From Arthrobacter sp. 31Y (lineage in GTDB: Bacteria; Actinomycetota; Actinomycetes; Actinomycetales; Micrococcaceae): a stretch of DNA of 64,000 nucleotides. Shown here in pieces: positions 18,044 through 27,558 of the stretch. The notes beneath the pieces are model-generated. The model was not told the DNA's origin, did not search any database, and worked only from the letters and a program-made list of their open reading frames with translations. Within the stretch, counting starts at the first letter, position 1; every line of letters begins with the position of its first letter. The stretch covers positions 2,976,001 to 3,040,000 of the forward strand of contig NZ_JAFW01000001.1 in assembly GCF_000526335.1 (NCBI RefSeq), read 5' to 3'. Made by a program: the position numbers and the translations under genes.

Positions 18044-19501
18044 ATGAGCACAGCTACTGACGAGGGAGTCGGGTTCCGGTCCCGGCGTGGACCCATTCTG
18101 ATTGCACTGATGTTGGCCACGGGTTTGGTGGCGATCGATGCCACGATTGTTGCCACGGCAGTGCCCTCCATCGTGGAGGACATCGGAGGTTTTGCCTCGT
18201 TCCCTTGGCTGTTTTCCGCCTACCTGTTGGCGCAGGCAGTGTCCGTACCTGTTTACGCCAAGCTCTCGGATGTGGTGGGCCGCAAGCCGATGATCCTGGG
18301 CGGAATTGGCCTGTTCCTGCTTGGTTCGATTCTTTGCGGGCTGGCGTGGAGCATGCCGGCGCTCATTGCTTTCCGTGTGCTCCAAGGACTCGGGGCCGGC
18401 GCGGTCCAGCCCGTGGCGATCACGATTGCCGGCGATATCTACACCCTGGCGGAAAGGGCAAAGGTCCAGGGATATCTGGCCAGCGTGTGGGCGGTCTCTT
18501 CCGTTGTGGGTCCGACGCTTGGCGGGGTCTTCGCCTCGCTGGGTATCTGGCGGTGGATCTTCCTGATCAACATTCCGCTGTGCCTTCTGGCTGGTTGGAT
18601 GCTCCTCCGTACTTTCCACGAGAACGTGGAGCGGACCAAGCACAGGATCGACTACTTGGGGGCGGGGCTGCTGACGGTTTCGTTGAGCCTGCTCATCCTC
18701 GGGGCCCTGCAGGGCGGCCAAGCATGGGCCTGGGACTCGGCGATCAGCATCTCCGTTTTTACCGGCGGAGCCTTGTTGTTCGTTGCGTTTCTCTTGGTGG
18801 AAAGGAAAGCTGCGGAGCCCATCCTGCCACCTTGGGTGGTCTCCCGCAGGCTGCTGGCCACCACAGCGATGATCTCTTTCGGCGTTGGTGCAGTCATGCT
18901 CGGGCTTACTACTTACGTCCCGACGTTCTTGGAAGGGTCACTGAAGACCTCACCGCTTCTGGCCGGTCTCGCTTTGGCGGCGTTGACCATTGGCTGGCCC
19001 ATCAGTGCCTCGCAAGCCGGCCGGTTCTATCTCCGCATCGGATTCCGGAACACTGCCATGATCGGCATCTTCATCACGGTGATCGGTGCAGCCGTCCTCG
19101 CCCTCACTGCTTCCACACCCAATATTCTGCTGGTGGCTGTGGCTTGCTTCATCGTAGGGCTCGGGCTGGGCCTGGTGGCAACGCCGAGCCTCATTGCCGC
19201 GCAAACCAGCGTCGAATGGAATGAACGCGGCGTAGTCACGGGGACCAACCTCTTTGCACGGTCAATCGGCAGTTCCATCGGAGTGGCCGTTTTCGGCGCC
19301 ATTGCCAACGCCATCTATGCCAGCGGTCCCAGTGGTGGTCCCGATGCGCAAACCACCACCCTCGCGTCCTCAGCCGTCTTCCTGGCGGTGCTCGTCAGCG
19401 CTGTGCTCACGGTAGTGGCGGTTCTTGTGATGCCTGCGGACGGAAAGCTCGGCACCAAAGAACGGGTTCAGAAGCCCAGCTCGGAACCCGCGAACGATTA
19501 G
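18044..19501 (+). CDS. MFS transporter, DHA2 (EmrB/QacA-type) family
   Basis: A 485-residue exporter whose length and hydrophobicity fit 14 membrane helices. Motif A appears as K-L-S-D-V-V-G-R-K-P after helix 2, the drug-antiporter motif C as V-V-G-P-T-L-G-G in helix 5, and helix 1 has the D1 motif A-T-G-L-V-A-I-D-A-T-I-V-A-T-A. It likely exports toxic or metabolic compounds by proton antiport; the substrate is unknown. ATG 18044 is preceded by GAAGG. The SMP-30 gene starts 10 nt downstream but has its own leaderless-type promoter. Confidence 0.88.
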   Translation: MSTATDEGVGFRSRRGPILIALMLATGLVAIDATIVATAVPSIVEDIGGFASFPWLFSAYLLAQAVSVPVYAKLSDVVGRKPMILGGIGLFLLGSILCGLAWSMPALIAFRVLQGLGAGAVQPVAITIAGDIYTLAERAKVQGYLASVWAVSSVVGPTLGGVFASLGIWRWIFLINIPLCLLAGWMLLRTFHENVERTKHRIDYLGAGLLTVSLSLLILGALQGGQAWAWDSAISISVFTGGALLFVAFLLVERKAAEPILPPWVVSRRLLATTAMISFGVGAVMLGLTTYVPTFLEGSLKTSPLLAGLALAALTIGWPISASQAGRFYLRIGFRNTAMIGIFITVIGAAVLALTASTPNILLVAVACFIVGLGLGLVATPSLIAAQTSVEWNERGVVTGTNLFARSIGSSIGVAVFGAIANAIYASGPSGGPDAQTTTLASSAVFLAVLVSAVLTVVAVLVMPADGKLGTKERVQKPSSEPAND

Positions 19502-19511
19502 TCTCGAACAT

Positions 19512-20387
19512 ATGGAAGAACTGATCACCGGCACCCTGGAAAAGTTGTTTGAAGGAACCATTTGGGCCGAGGGTCCCTTGTGGATTCCGCAGTCGCAGAC
19601 ACTTCGCTGGAGCGACATCCCCAACAACAGGATTCTCGAGTTCTCTCCCGGCACCGGCGCGACGCGCGAATACGCCACCGGTGTCGAGTACACCAACGGA
19701 CGCACCCTGCACCACGACGGCAGTGTGGTGCAGTGCAGCCACGGCCACAGGCGTGTTGAGCGGGATCACGACGGCGTGGTGACGCCCATGGTTGAAGCGT
19801 TCGGTGAGTATCGGCTCAACTCGCCCAACGATGTTGTGGTGGCCGGGGATGGCACGGTCTGGTTTACCGATCCTCCATACGGGATCCTCCCCGGGACGAT
19901 GGAAGGCCACGAGGGCGAGCAGGAATACGGCGGTTGCTATGTGTTCCGATTCGACCCGGCGAAGGAAGAACTCAGTCCGGTGGTCACGGATATGGTGCAT
20001 CCCAACGGCCTGGCGTTTTCCCCTGATGAGTCGCTCCTCTACGTTGCGGACACGGCAGGCCCCGGCAACGGAGTGCCGTTCCGGATCGCTGTTTACCCGG
20101 TGGAGGGTGGCTCGTGCGGGGAGGGCGGCACGTTCGTTGAGCTCGACGACGACGCGGCGTCGGACGGCTTCCGCGTGGACATCGAGGGCCGCGTGTGGAC
20201 GTCTGCGGGTTCGTCGGTGCGCGTCTACGCCCCCGACGCTGCGCTGCTGGCCGCCGTCGAGCTTCCTGAAAAGGTGTCCAATCTCTGCTTCGGCGGGGCT
20301 GACGGTCAGGATCTCTACATCACGGCCACTACGTCCCTTTACCGGCTGCGGACGTCGACGCGGGATGCGGCCATGAGAGTACCCTGA
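19512..20387 (+). CDS. SMP-30/gluconolactonase family protein
   Basis: A 291-residue six-bladed beta-propeller lactonase-like enzyme. The metal ligands expected in this family are visible: Glu in W-A-E-G-P-L-W near the N-terminus, Asn in N-S-P-N-D-V-V-V and Asp in F-S-P-D-E-S-L-L-Y-V-A-D-T. It may hydrolyse sugar lactones, consistent with the sugar genes at the left of the window, but family members also act on other lactones. ATG 19512 is 7 nt from TAGTCT (19499-19504) and has no Shine-Dalgarno, suggesting a leaderless transcript starting inside the end of the exporter gene. Confidence 0.85.
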   Translation: MEELITGTLEKLFEGTIWAEGPLWIPQSQTLRWSDIPNNRILEFSPGTGATREYATGVEYTNGRTLHHDGSVVQCSHGHRRVERDHDGVVTPMVEAFGEYRLNSPNDVVVAGDGTVWFTDPPYGILPGTMEGHEGEQEYGGCYVFRFDPAKEELSPVVTDMVHPNGLAFSPDESLLYVADTAGPGNGVPFRIAVYPVEGGSCGEGGTFVELDDDAASDGFRVDIEGRVWTSAGSSVRVYAPDAALLAAVELPEKVSNLCFGGADGQDLYITATTSLYRLRTSTRDAAMRVP

Positions 20388-20420
20388 ACACAGCACCAGC
20401 ACTGCGATCGAGGAGTGGAT

Positions 20421-20654
20421 GTGTCCGGAAGCAACCCCGACCCGTATGAGGACAAGCTCACCGGCCTGGAGCCGGGCGGGGGAGTGCCCCCTGGAGAGAC
20501 ACCTCCCGGCGAAGCATCAACAGCCGGACCCCAAGGCCATGACGAGGGCGGCCCCAGGAAGGGCACACAGTTCCTGTGGCTCGCTGCCATCGGTGCCGGC
20601 GTGCTGCTCACGCTCCTGTTCTTCATTGGCTACATTGTGGGCTTCTTCGACTAG
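20421..20654 (+). CDS. Small membrane protein, DUF6480 type
   Basis: A 77-residue protein. The N-terminal half is hydrophilic with the family pattern N-P-D-P, then G-L-E-P-G-G-G-V-P-P-G-E-T-P-P; the C-terminal half is one membrane helix (about residues 50-74). This pattern matches what I know of DUF6480, a short actinobacterial family of unknown function. GTG 20421 is chosen because GAGGAG (20410-20415) is correctly spaced; the GTG at 20415 is part of that ribosome-binding site. Confidence 0.72.
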   Translation: MSGSNPDPYEDKLTGLEPGGGVPPGETPPGEASTAGPQGHDEGGPRKGTQFLWLAAIGAGVLLTLLFFIGYIVGFFD

Positions 20655-20736
20655 GCGGCGGGGCGCCGAGCCCTGAATGCGGCTGAACTGCTGAGATAAT
20701 GCAGTCCACCCCCGTACTGGATTGGATGGTGCCCTA

Positions 20737-23562
20737 GTGGCTTCTCTTGACGTGTCAGGCTTCCGCGCTGCGGTGCAGGATCCCGCCGCAGTAAGTACCC
20801 GGGCCATCGATCTTCACGCGAACGCCCATGATGCCTCACATTTCCTGTTGATCCCCCAGGCTGTGGTCACGGCAAAGAGCGCCGCCGACGTCGGGGGTTT
20901 GTTGCGTGCCAGCGCAGCCCAGGGCGTGCCGCTGACCTTCCGCTCCGGTGGTACCAGCCTCAGCGGACAGGCCGTCACCGACGGCGTGCTGGTGGATGTT
21001 CGCCGGAACTTCAGGGACATCGAAGTGCTCGACGACGGCGCCCGGGTTCGCGTCCAGCCCGGCGTTACCGTTCGGGCACTGAATGCGAGGCTCGCACGCT
21101 ACGGCCGGAAGTTCGGGCCCGATCCGGCCAGCGAAGCGGCGTGCACGGTGGGCGGGGTAGTAGCCAACAATTCCTCTGGCATGAACTGCGGCACCGTGGA
21201 TAACACGTACCGCACCTTGGAGTCCCTGACCGTTGTGCTGCCTTCGGGGACGGTCATAGACACCGGGGCACCGGATGCCGGGGAAAGGCTCCGCACCGTC
21301 GAGCCGGAGCTGTACCAGGGTTTGGCGCGGCTGGCAGAGCGGGTCCGGAACAACCCGGACTCTGCCCAGCGGATCCGGCAGCAGTTTTCCATGAAGAACA
21401 CCATGGGCTACGGGCTGAACTCCCTGCTGGACTTCCAGAACCCAGTAGAGATCATGGCGCACCTGATTATCGGCAGCGAAGGCACTCTGGGATTCGTGGC
21501 TGAGGCGGTCTTCCGCACCATTCCGCGGCTCCAGCATGCTGCAACGGGTCTGCTGGTGTTCCCGGACCTTGAGGCAGCAAACGCCGCGCTGCCCAGGCTG
21601 GTGGAAACGGGAGCCGCCACCATTGAACTCATGGACGCGTTGTCACTCAAGGTGGGCCAGACGCTCAAGGGAACGCCCGCCGTCGTCCATGACATAGCGG
21701 TCCGTGACCATGCCGCCCTCCTGGTGGAGTACTCCGCGGGCAGCGCCAGTCAACTGGAACAGCTTCAGGCAGGCGGTTCGGGAATTCTGCAGGGCCTGGG
21801 CTTGGCGGCACCGGCGCATTTCACCGCCGATGCCAAGGACCGCGGTCAGTTGTGGCAACTGCGCAAGGGACTCTATGCTTCCGTGGCCGGGGCGCGCCCC
21901 CAAGGCACCACGGCTCTTTTGGAAGACATTGTGGTACCGGTGCCCGTGCTGGGCCGCACCTGCCGGGGCCTCAACGGGCTTTTTGAAAAGTACGGTTACA
22001 GCAACAGCGTGATCTTCGGCCATGCCAAGGACGGCAACGTCCACTTCATGCTGACGGACGGCTTTGCCTCGACCTCGGAGTTGGACCGTTACAGCGCCTT
22101 CACCGAGGACATGGTGGACCTGGTCCTTGCCGAAGGAGGATCGCTGAAGGCCGAACACGGCACGGGGCGGGTCATGGCCCCGTTCGTTCGCCGGCAATAC
22201 GGCGACGAGCTCTACGACGTCATGCGCACCATCAAGCGCCTCTTCGACCCCGCCGGAATGCTGAACCCTGGTGTGGTGATGGATGAGGACCCGGTGGCGC
22301 ACCTCCGGCACATCAAGACAGCGCCGCCCGTGGCGGAGGAAGTGGACCGCTGCGTTTCCTGCGGCTATTGCGAGCCGGTGTGTCCCAGCAAGGACATCAC
22401 CCTCACGCCGCGGCAGAGAATCGTCACGCTGCGTGCCAGCGAATCTGCGCGATTGGCCGGGGACGTGGCCTTGGTGAAAGAGCTGGAGCGGGACTACGAG
22501 TACCAGTCGGTGGACACCTGCGCCGTGGACGGCATGTGCCAAACCGCCTGCCCGGTGGACATCAACACAGGTTCGCTGGTGAAGCGCCTGAGGAACAACG
22601 ACGCCGGCAAACTCACCAACGGTGCGTGGAACGCCGCAGCCAAGCATTGGTCAGGTGTTACCCGCGGCGCGGCTCTTGCGTTGACGGTGGTGGACAAGGT
22701 TCCGGCGGCGGTGATCACGCCGCCCAACAAGGCAGCGCGGGCGGTCTTGGGCGCAGATACCGTGCCGCTCTATTCTGCGGAGCTACCCGGGGGAGGAGCA
22801 GTGCGAAAACGCCCTGCCACCGCAGGGCAGGTGGACGCCGTGTACTTCCCCGCTTGCGTCAACACCATGTTCGGCCCGGCAGGTGCGCCCGAATCGCCTG
22901 GTCGCGGCGTGCAGTACAGCTTCGAGCAGCTTGCTGCCCGGGCGGGCCTCACGCTTTTGGTGCCGCAAGGGATCGACGGCCTGTGCTGCGGCACGCCGTG
23001 GTCCTCTAAGGGGATGGCCGATGGTCTGGAAACCATGAAAGCGAAAACTGCTGGAGCACTCCGGGCAGCAACCCGTGACGGCGAGCTGCCCATCGTCTGC
23101 GATGCGTCGTCCTGCACGGAAGGCCTGCGCCAGGCGGTGGAATCCGAAGTCCCGGCGGAGGGCCGGCTTTCCCTGCGCATCGTGGACGCCGTGGACTTCG
23201 CCGCCGAACGGATACTGCCCCGGTTGCCCGATCACCAAAAGCTCCCATCACTGGCGCTGCACCCCACCTGTTCCTCTACGCGCATGGGTCTGAATGATGC
23301 GCTGGGAGTGGTTGCCGGTGCCGTGGCGGAGCGTGTGGACATCCCCGAAAATTGGGGTTGCTGTGCCTTCGCCGGAGACAGGGGCATGTTGCATCCGGAA
23401 CTGACGGCGTCGGCAACAGCACGTCAGGCAGCGGACGTGGCGGACATGGACTCTGCTGCCCACGCCTCCTGCAACAGAACCTGCGAACTGGGCATGACGC
23501 GGGCCACCGGCTCTCAGTACCGGCATGTGCTGGAGCTGCTGGAAGAGGTGACCCGGTCATGA
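20737..23562 (+). CDS. FAD-linked oxidoreductase with 4Fe-4S and CCG domains (D-lactate dehydrogenase-like)
   Basis: A 941-residue fusion. The N-terminal FAD-binding (PCMH) domain covers about residues 30-210 (S-G-G-T-S-L-S-G-Q, N-N-S-S-G-M-N-C-G), the FAD-linked oxidase C-terminal domain about 230-510 ending with H-G-T-G-R, then two 4Fe-4S-type Cys clusters (C-V-S-C-G-Y-C-E-P-V-C-P near 538 and C-A-V-D-G-M-C-Q-T-A-C-P near 597), and a C-terminal pair of cysteine-rich CCG domains as in GlpC/LldE. The usual role of this architecture is oxidation of D-lactate or another D-2-hydroxy acid with electrons passed to quinone. GTG 20737 has GGATGG upstream; TTG 20722 is possible. Confidence 0.88.
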   Translation: MASLDVSGFRAAVQDPAAVSTRAIDLHANAHDASHFLLIPQAVVTAKSAADVGGLLRASAAQGVPLTFRSGGTSLSGQAVTDGVLVDVRRNFRDIEVLDDGARVRVQPGVTVRALNARLARYGRKFGPDPASEAACTVGGVVANNSSGMNCGTVDNTYRTLESLTVVLPSGTVIDTGAPDAGERLRTVEPELYQGLARLAERVRNNPDSAQRIRQQFSMKNTMGYGLNSLLDFQNPVEIMAHLIIGSEGTLGFVAEAVFRTIPRLQHAATGLLVFPDLEAANAALPRLVETGAATIELMDALSLKVGQTLKGTPAVVHDIAVRDHAALLVEYSAGSASQLEQLQAGGSGILQGLGLAAPAHFTADAKDRGQLWQLRKGLYASVAGARPQGTTALLEDIVVPVPVLGRTCRGLNGLFEKYGYSNSVIFGHAKDGNVHFMLTDGFASTSELDRYSAFTEDMVDLVLAEGGSLKAEHGTGRVMAPFVRRQYGDELYDVMRTIKRLFDPAGMLNPGVVMDEDPVAHLRHIKTAPPVAEEVDRCVSCGYCEPVCPSKDITLTPRQRIVTLRASESARLAGDVALVKELERDYEYQSVDTCAVDGMCQTACPVDINTGSLVKRLRNNDAGKLTNGAWNAAAKHWSGVTRGAALALTVVDKVPAAVITPPNKAARAVLGADTVPLYSAELPGGGAVRKRPATAGQVDAVYFPACVNTMFGPAGAPESPGRGVQYSFEQLAARAGLTLLVPQGIDGLCCGTPWSSKGMADGLETMKAKTAGALRAATRDGELPIVCDASSCTEGLRQAVESEVPAEGRLSLRIVDAVDFAAERILPRLPDHQKLPSLALHPTCSSTRMGLNDALGVVAGAVAERVDIPENWGCCAFAGDRGMLHPELTASATARQAADVADMDSAAHASCNRTCELGMTRATGSQYRHVLELLEEVTRS

Positions 23563-23577
23563 CTGAACAGTCCGGTT

Positions 23578-25326
23578 TTACTCGACGAGCTTGCCGGCCA
23601 CCGAGTCGTCCGCGTTTGCCTCGGCGAGGGCTCGGAAGGAATCCGGAGCCGGAGGAAGACTTTCGAACCTGACGCCCTCGTCTGTCGACCAGATGAAGTT
23701 CCCCTGCAAGGCGGGATCTGCCTCCGGGAAGTCAGCACGGTTGTGGGCTCCGCGGGTTTCGCGGCGTTCAAGGGCGCACTCGAGGGTGGCTCGTGCTGCC
23801 AGGAGGGAACCGAGGAGGTCATAGGCGTGGGCCAGATCATCGAACCCTGCGATGTCCGGGTGGGCTGTGACCAACTGGGCGCGTTCCTCCAAAGCCGTCA
23901 GCTTCTCAAGTCCTTGTTCCAGTCCCTGTTCAGTGCGGACCACCCCGGCATGTTCGGTCATGAGGTTGCGCAGTTCACGCTGCAGCCGCCTTGCGGACTC
24001 TGTTCCGCGGTCACTGAGCAGTGACTGCATTTCCCCGCGTGCTATTCCTACGGCGGCGGGATCCCGGACGAGATTCGTGAGTGAACGGACGTAGCCGGCC
24101 ACATGCTCGCCGGTAATGCGTCCGTAAACGAGCAGCTCGATCAGTGAATTGCCGCCGAGGCGGTTGGCGCCGTGCAGCCCGGAAGATGCCTCTCCGATTG
24201 CGTAGAGTCCGTTCACTCCCGTGCCGTGGTCCTCTGGTGCCACCCACACCCCACCCATCGAGTAGTGAGCGGTGGGCGCAATTTCGATTTTGTGGGTGGT
24301 GATGTCCAGCATCTGCAGGTCGATCAGGGTGCGGTAGACCCGTGGCAGCTTTTCCATAATGGTTTCCCGCGGCAGGTGGGAGACATCCAGGTAGACGCCG
24401 CCCTTTTCGGTTCCTCGACCTTCGGCCACCTCGGTGAATGCGGCCAGAGCTACCCTGTCCCGGGTGGAAAGTTCCATGCGCTCGGGGTCGTAGCGTTCCA
24501 TGAAACGCTCACCGAGGGCGTTGGTGAGGATGCCTCCCTCTCCTCGCGCTGCCTCGGAGACCAAGGTGCCGGCGGCGTCGTCGGGCTCCAAGAGGCCGGA
24601 AGGGTGGAACTGGACCAGTTCGGCGTCGCGGATCTTGGCTCCGGCCAGCGCAGCCAGCCGGAAGGAGTCCCCGGTGTTCTCATCGCGCCGGGAAGAGGTG
24701 TGCCGCCAGATGCGGGTATGCCCGCCTGCGGCCAGGATCACCGCATCGGCGTGGATCTGCACGGGGGTGCCGTCCACGACGTCGAATCCGTAGGCCCCAA
24801 AGACGGTGCCGTCGGCCACGAGCAACCGGGTGATGTAGACGGTGTCGATGATGGGCACGTTCAACTCTGCGGCCCGGCGCATGAGCGTGCGCTGGATCTC
24901 CAAACCGGTGTAGTCACCGGCGTAGGCTGTGCGGCGATACTTGTGGGCGCCGAAGAAGCGCTGTGAGATGCGGCCGTCCTCCTCACGGGCGAAGGGCATT
25001 CCCCACTGTTCAAGGTCCTCGATGCCGCGGGCGGCGTTGCGGGCAACTGTCTCCACGATGGTCGGATCGGCTAGGAAGTAGGACTCCCTCAAGGTGTCGG
25101 CGGCGTGCTGTTGCCAGCTGTCTTGAGGGTCCATGGTGCCCAAAGCAGCGTTGATGCCACCGGCGGCGAGGCTCGTGTGGGCGTCGTGCTTGCGACGCTT
25201 GCCCACCGCCAGCACCTGCACCCCTTGCTGGGCGAGTTCAATGGAGGCGCGCAGGCCGGCACCGCCGGTTCCGATAACCAGCACGGCGGTGGACATGAGG
25301 CGTTCTGGAGTGGTGTTGAGGTTCAT
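23578..25326 (-). CDS. Fumarate reductase/succinate dehydrogenase-type flavoprotein
   Basis: A 582-residue FAD enzyme. It shows the N-terminal dinucleotide motif V-L-V-I-G-T-G-G-A-G-L-R-A, the flavin-loop S-L-A-A-G-G-I-N-A-A-L-G, the substrate region H-P-S-G-L, catalytic Arg context T-R-D-R-V-A-L-A and the C-terminal A-N-R-L-G-G-N-S-L. These fit SdhA/FrdA or L-aspartate oxidase. No iron-sulfur or membrane subunit is next to it, so it may act as a soluble fumarate reductase or dehydrogenase; this is an inference. ATG 25326 is 7 nt from TAGCGT with TTGGAA 18 nt further up, so I shortened the frame to this leaderless start. It is divergent from a LysR gene. Confidence 0.82.
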   Translation of the reverse strand: MNLNTTPERLMSTAVLVIGTGGAGLRASIELAQQGVQVLAVGKRRKHDAHTSLAAGGINAALGTMDPQDSWQQHAADTLRESYFLADPTIVETVARNAARGIEDLEQWGMPFAREEDGRISQRFFGAHKYRRTAYAGDYTGLEIQRTLMRRAAELNVPIIDTVYITRLLVADGTVFGAYGFDVVDGTPVQIHADAVILAAGGHTRIWRHTSSRRDENTGDSFRLAALAGAKIRDAELVQFHPSGLLEPDDAAGTLVSEAARGEGGILTNALGERFMERYDPERMELSTRDRVALAAFTEVAEGRGTEKGGVYLDVSHLPRETIMEKLPRVYRTLIDLQMLDITTHKIEIAPTAHYSMGGVWVAPEDHGTGVNGLYAIGEASSGLHGANRLGGNSLIELLVYGRITGEHVAGYVRSLTNLVRDPAAVGIARGEMQSLLSDRGTESARRLQRELRNLMTEHAGVVRTEQGLEQGLEKLTALEERAQLVTAHPDIAGFDDLAHAYDLLGSLLAARATLECALERRETRGAHNRADFPEADPALQGNFIWSTDEGVRFESLPPAPDSFRALAEANADDSVAGKLVE

Positions 25327-25403
25327 GATGCCAACGCTAGAAGGAGAGGAATGATGTTTCCAATGAATTGTTTGTCTCAAGTCGATGCGTTTAGGCTATG
25401 ACC
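25327..25403. promoter_or_regulatory. Divergent leaderless promoters between flavoprotein and LysR genes
   Basis: Within 77 bp there are two back-to-back promoters. Minus strand: TTGGAA (25358-25363), 18 nt, TAGCGT (25334-25339), 7 nt, ATG. Plus strand: TTGTTT (25368-25373), 18 nt, TAGGCT (25392-25397), 6 nt, ATG. The two -35 boxes are only 4 bp apart, so one LysR dimer bound between them could control both genes. Confidence 0.6.
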
Positions 25404-26339
25404 ATGAAGCTAGAGCAGTTGCGCTCCTTCGAGGCGATAGCCCGAGTGGGTCATTTCACACGCGCGGCCGAGCAGCTGTATCTCGCGCAGCCGTCTCTCA
25501 GCAGGCAGATCGCGGCGCTGGAGGCCGATCTTGGAGTGGCCCTGTTCCACCGCGGACCGTCAGGGGCGACTCTGACGAATGCGGGGGAGCTCCTCCTGCC
25601 CATCGCCCGGCGCATGCTCGGCGACGCGCAGACTGCGCGGGAGCAGATGAACGAGCTCGCGGGGTTGCGCCGTGGCCGCATTCGCCTGGGTGCCCCACCT
25701 ACCCTCTGCGTCTCACTGGTGGCCGATGTGCTGACCTCTTTCCGAAGCGCACATCCCGGAATTGAATTGCACATCACCGAAGCCGGTTCCCGTTTCCTGG
25801 TGGGTGCCCTCAATGAAAGCGCCCTGGACCTGGCTCTGGTGGTCACCCGTGGCACGGACCCCGCAGTGCAGGGCACTGAACTGATTCCGTTGCTGACCGA
25901 GGAACTGGTGGTGGTCTCCGCCGCTGGATCCTCGTTGCCCAAGGAACTCACCCTGGAAGAGCTGGCGCGCATTCCGCAGGTCGCCTTCAACCGAAGCTAC
26001 GATCTGCGGATGGCTACCGAGGCGGCCTTCTCCGCCAGAGGTCTGGAACCGGTGATCGCCGTCGAAGGGGCCGAGATGGATGCTGTGCTGCGGTTCGTTG
26101 AAAGAGGACTGGGCGTTGCGGTGGTGCCGGCAATGGTTGTCATTGGCCGGCCCGGGCTGCGCAGTGCCCGACTGGCCAACCCCGCACTGACAAGAACCGT
26201 CAACCTGGCCCGACGTAACGACATTGGCCCTTCAGCAGCCACAGCAGCAATGCAGGAGCTGATCTTCAGCACAGTGGACCGGCTGGCGGCACCCGGCACC
26301 GAGCTTGCCCGCCTGGTCACGCCTACGCGAGGCCACTGA
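25404..26339 (+). CDS. LysR family transcriptional regulator
   Basis: A 311-residue LysR regulator with the winged HTH at the N-terminus (L-E-Q-L-R-S-F-E-A-I-A, then A-E-Q-L-Y-L-A-Q-P-S-L-S-R-Q-I) and a substrate-binding domain behind it. Divergent placement suggests it controls the flavoprotein gene. I chose ATG 25404, two codons after the first ATG, because it sits 6 nt from TAGGCT and the shorter protein begins in the usual LysR way. Its stop is only 6 nt from the convergent mdh stop, with no room for a hairpin. Confidence 0.9.
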   Translation: MKLEQLRSFEAIARVGHFTRAAEQLYLAQPSLSRQIAALEADLGVALFHRGPSGATLTNAGELLLPIARRMLGDAQTAREQMNELAGLRRGRIRLGAPPTLCVSLVADVLTSFRSAHPGIELHITEAGSRFLVGALNESALDLALVVTRGTDPAVQGTELIPLLTEELVVVSAAGSSLPKELTLEELARIPQVAFNRSYDLRMATEAAFSARGLEPVIAVEGAEMDAVLRFVERGLGVAVVPAMVVIGRPGLRSARLANPALTRTVNLARRNDIGPSAATAAMQELIFSTVDRLAAPGTELARLVTPTRGH

Positions 26340-26345
26340 TGGGCA

Positions 26346-27332
26346 TCAGATCAAGCCGAGCTCAGCCACGGCAGCCCGCTCGTCGAGGAGCTCAGCGGCT
26401 GTAGCGTCCATCTTCCCGCGGCTGAACTCGTTCACTTCCAGTCCTTGAACAATTTCCCAGTCTCCGCCCGAGGTAGTCACTGGGTATGAATAAATGAGAC
26501 CTTCGGGTACCCCATATGATCCGTCGGAGGCAACAGCCATGGACACCCAATCGTCGTCGGGGGTGCCGAGAAGCCAATCGCGGGCTGCATCAATGGTGGC
26601 CGACGCTGCCGATGCCGCGGATGACGCACCCCGGGCATCGATGATCGCCGCACCTCGCCGGGCAACTGTGGGGATGAAGTCGTTCTCGATCCACTCCTGA
26701 TCGTTCACCACCTCGGCCGCGTTTCTGCCGGAGACCTCGGCGTTGAAGATGTCCGGGTACTGCGTTGCGGAGTGATTTCCCCAGACAGTCATTTTGCGGA
26801 TATCTCCGACGCCGACGTTGGCTTTTTTAGCGAGCTGTCCCAGGGCGCGGTTGTGATCCAAGCGTGTCAGGGCGCTGAACCGGGCGGTGGGGATGTCCGG
26901 GGCGTTGCTCATCGCGATCAAGGCGTTGGTGTTGGCCGGATTACCCGTCACACCGATGCGGACGTCGTCGGCAGCAACCCGGTTCAGGGCCTGGCCTTGT
27001 GCTGTGAAAATGGCACCATTGGCGCTGAGCAACTCTCCGCGCTCCATACCCTTGGAGCGGGGACGGGCACCAACGAGCAGGGCAAGGTTGACGCCGTCGA
27101 AAATATGGTCGGCGTCGTCGCCGATTTCCACCGAGTCGAGTGTGGGAAACGCGCAGTCGTCCAGCTCCATCACCACACCTTCCAGCGCCTTCAAAGCGGG
27201 GGTGATTTCCAGGAGTCGGAGTTGAACTGGAGTATCGGCACCGAAGAGGGCTCCACTGGCGATCCGGAAGAGGAGGCTGTAGCCGATCTGGCCGGCCGCG
27301 CCAGTCACGGCGATCTTGATGGGCGTGTTCAC
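26346..27332 (-). CDS. mdh: Malate dehydrogenase
   Basis: A 328-residue NAD-dependent malate dehydrogenase of the TCA cycle. The Rossmann motif is [11 protein letters not shown], the specificity Arg loop is [12 protein letters not shown], and the catalytic pair lies in L-T-R-L-D-H-N-R and the H of [12 protein letters not shown]. This is the longer eukaryotic-cytosolic-like type common in actinobacteria. GTG 27332 has AAGGAG at good spacing and gives the usual length; longer in-frame starts (ATG 27389, ATG 27428) add a non-conserved extension. Confidence 0.95.
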   Translation of the reverse strand: MNTPIKIAVTGAAGQIGYSLLFRIASGALFGADTPVQLRLLEITPALKALEGVVMELDDCAFPTLDSVEIGDDADHIFDGVNLALLVGARPRSKGMERGELLSANGAIFTAQGQALNRVAADDVRIGVTGNPANTNALIAMSNAPDIPTARFSALTRLDHNRALGQLAKKANVGVGDIRKMTVWGNHSATQYPDIFNAEVSGRNAAEVVNDQEWIENDFIPTVARRGAAIIDARGASSAASAASATIDAARDWLLGTPDDDWVSMAVASDGSYGVPEGLIYSYPVTTSGGDWEIVQGLEVNEFSRGKMDATAAELLDERAAVAELGLI

Positions 27333-27506
27333 GTCACGTTCTCCTTGCTGGTCTGATGTACCCGATGGGTTTTGCAAGCTGTATGTCATGGTGCCACAGA
27401 GCCGTGGTGGGCGGCGCGCCATCATCATATTTTCCGATGTGATTGCACTGTTTTATTCGCTATGCAGATGCACTTGTGCACGTGAGAATGAACTAACCGT
27501 CACAAA

Positions 27507-27540
27507 AAAGGGCCGCAGCAGCCAGCGCGCTGCGACCTTT
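27507..27540 (-). terminator. Terminator-like hairpin on the minus strand upstream of the monooxygenase gene
   Basis: Read on the minus strand, AAAGG-x-CGCAGC and GCTGCG-xx-CCTTT arms form a stem followed by a run of six T. This is a canonical intrinsic terminator for leftward transcription, yet no minus-strand gene ends here. On the plus strand it lies in the leader of the gene at 27559. Confidence 0.5.
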
Positions 27541-27558
27541 CGCCACATAGGAGATCAC

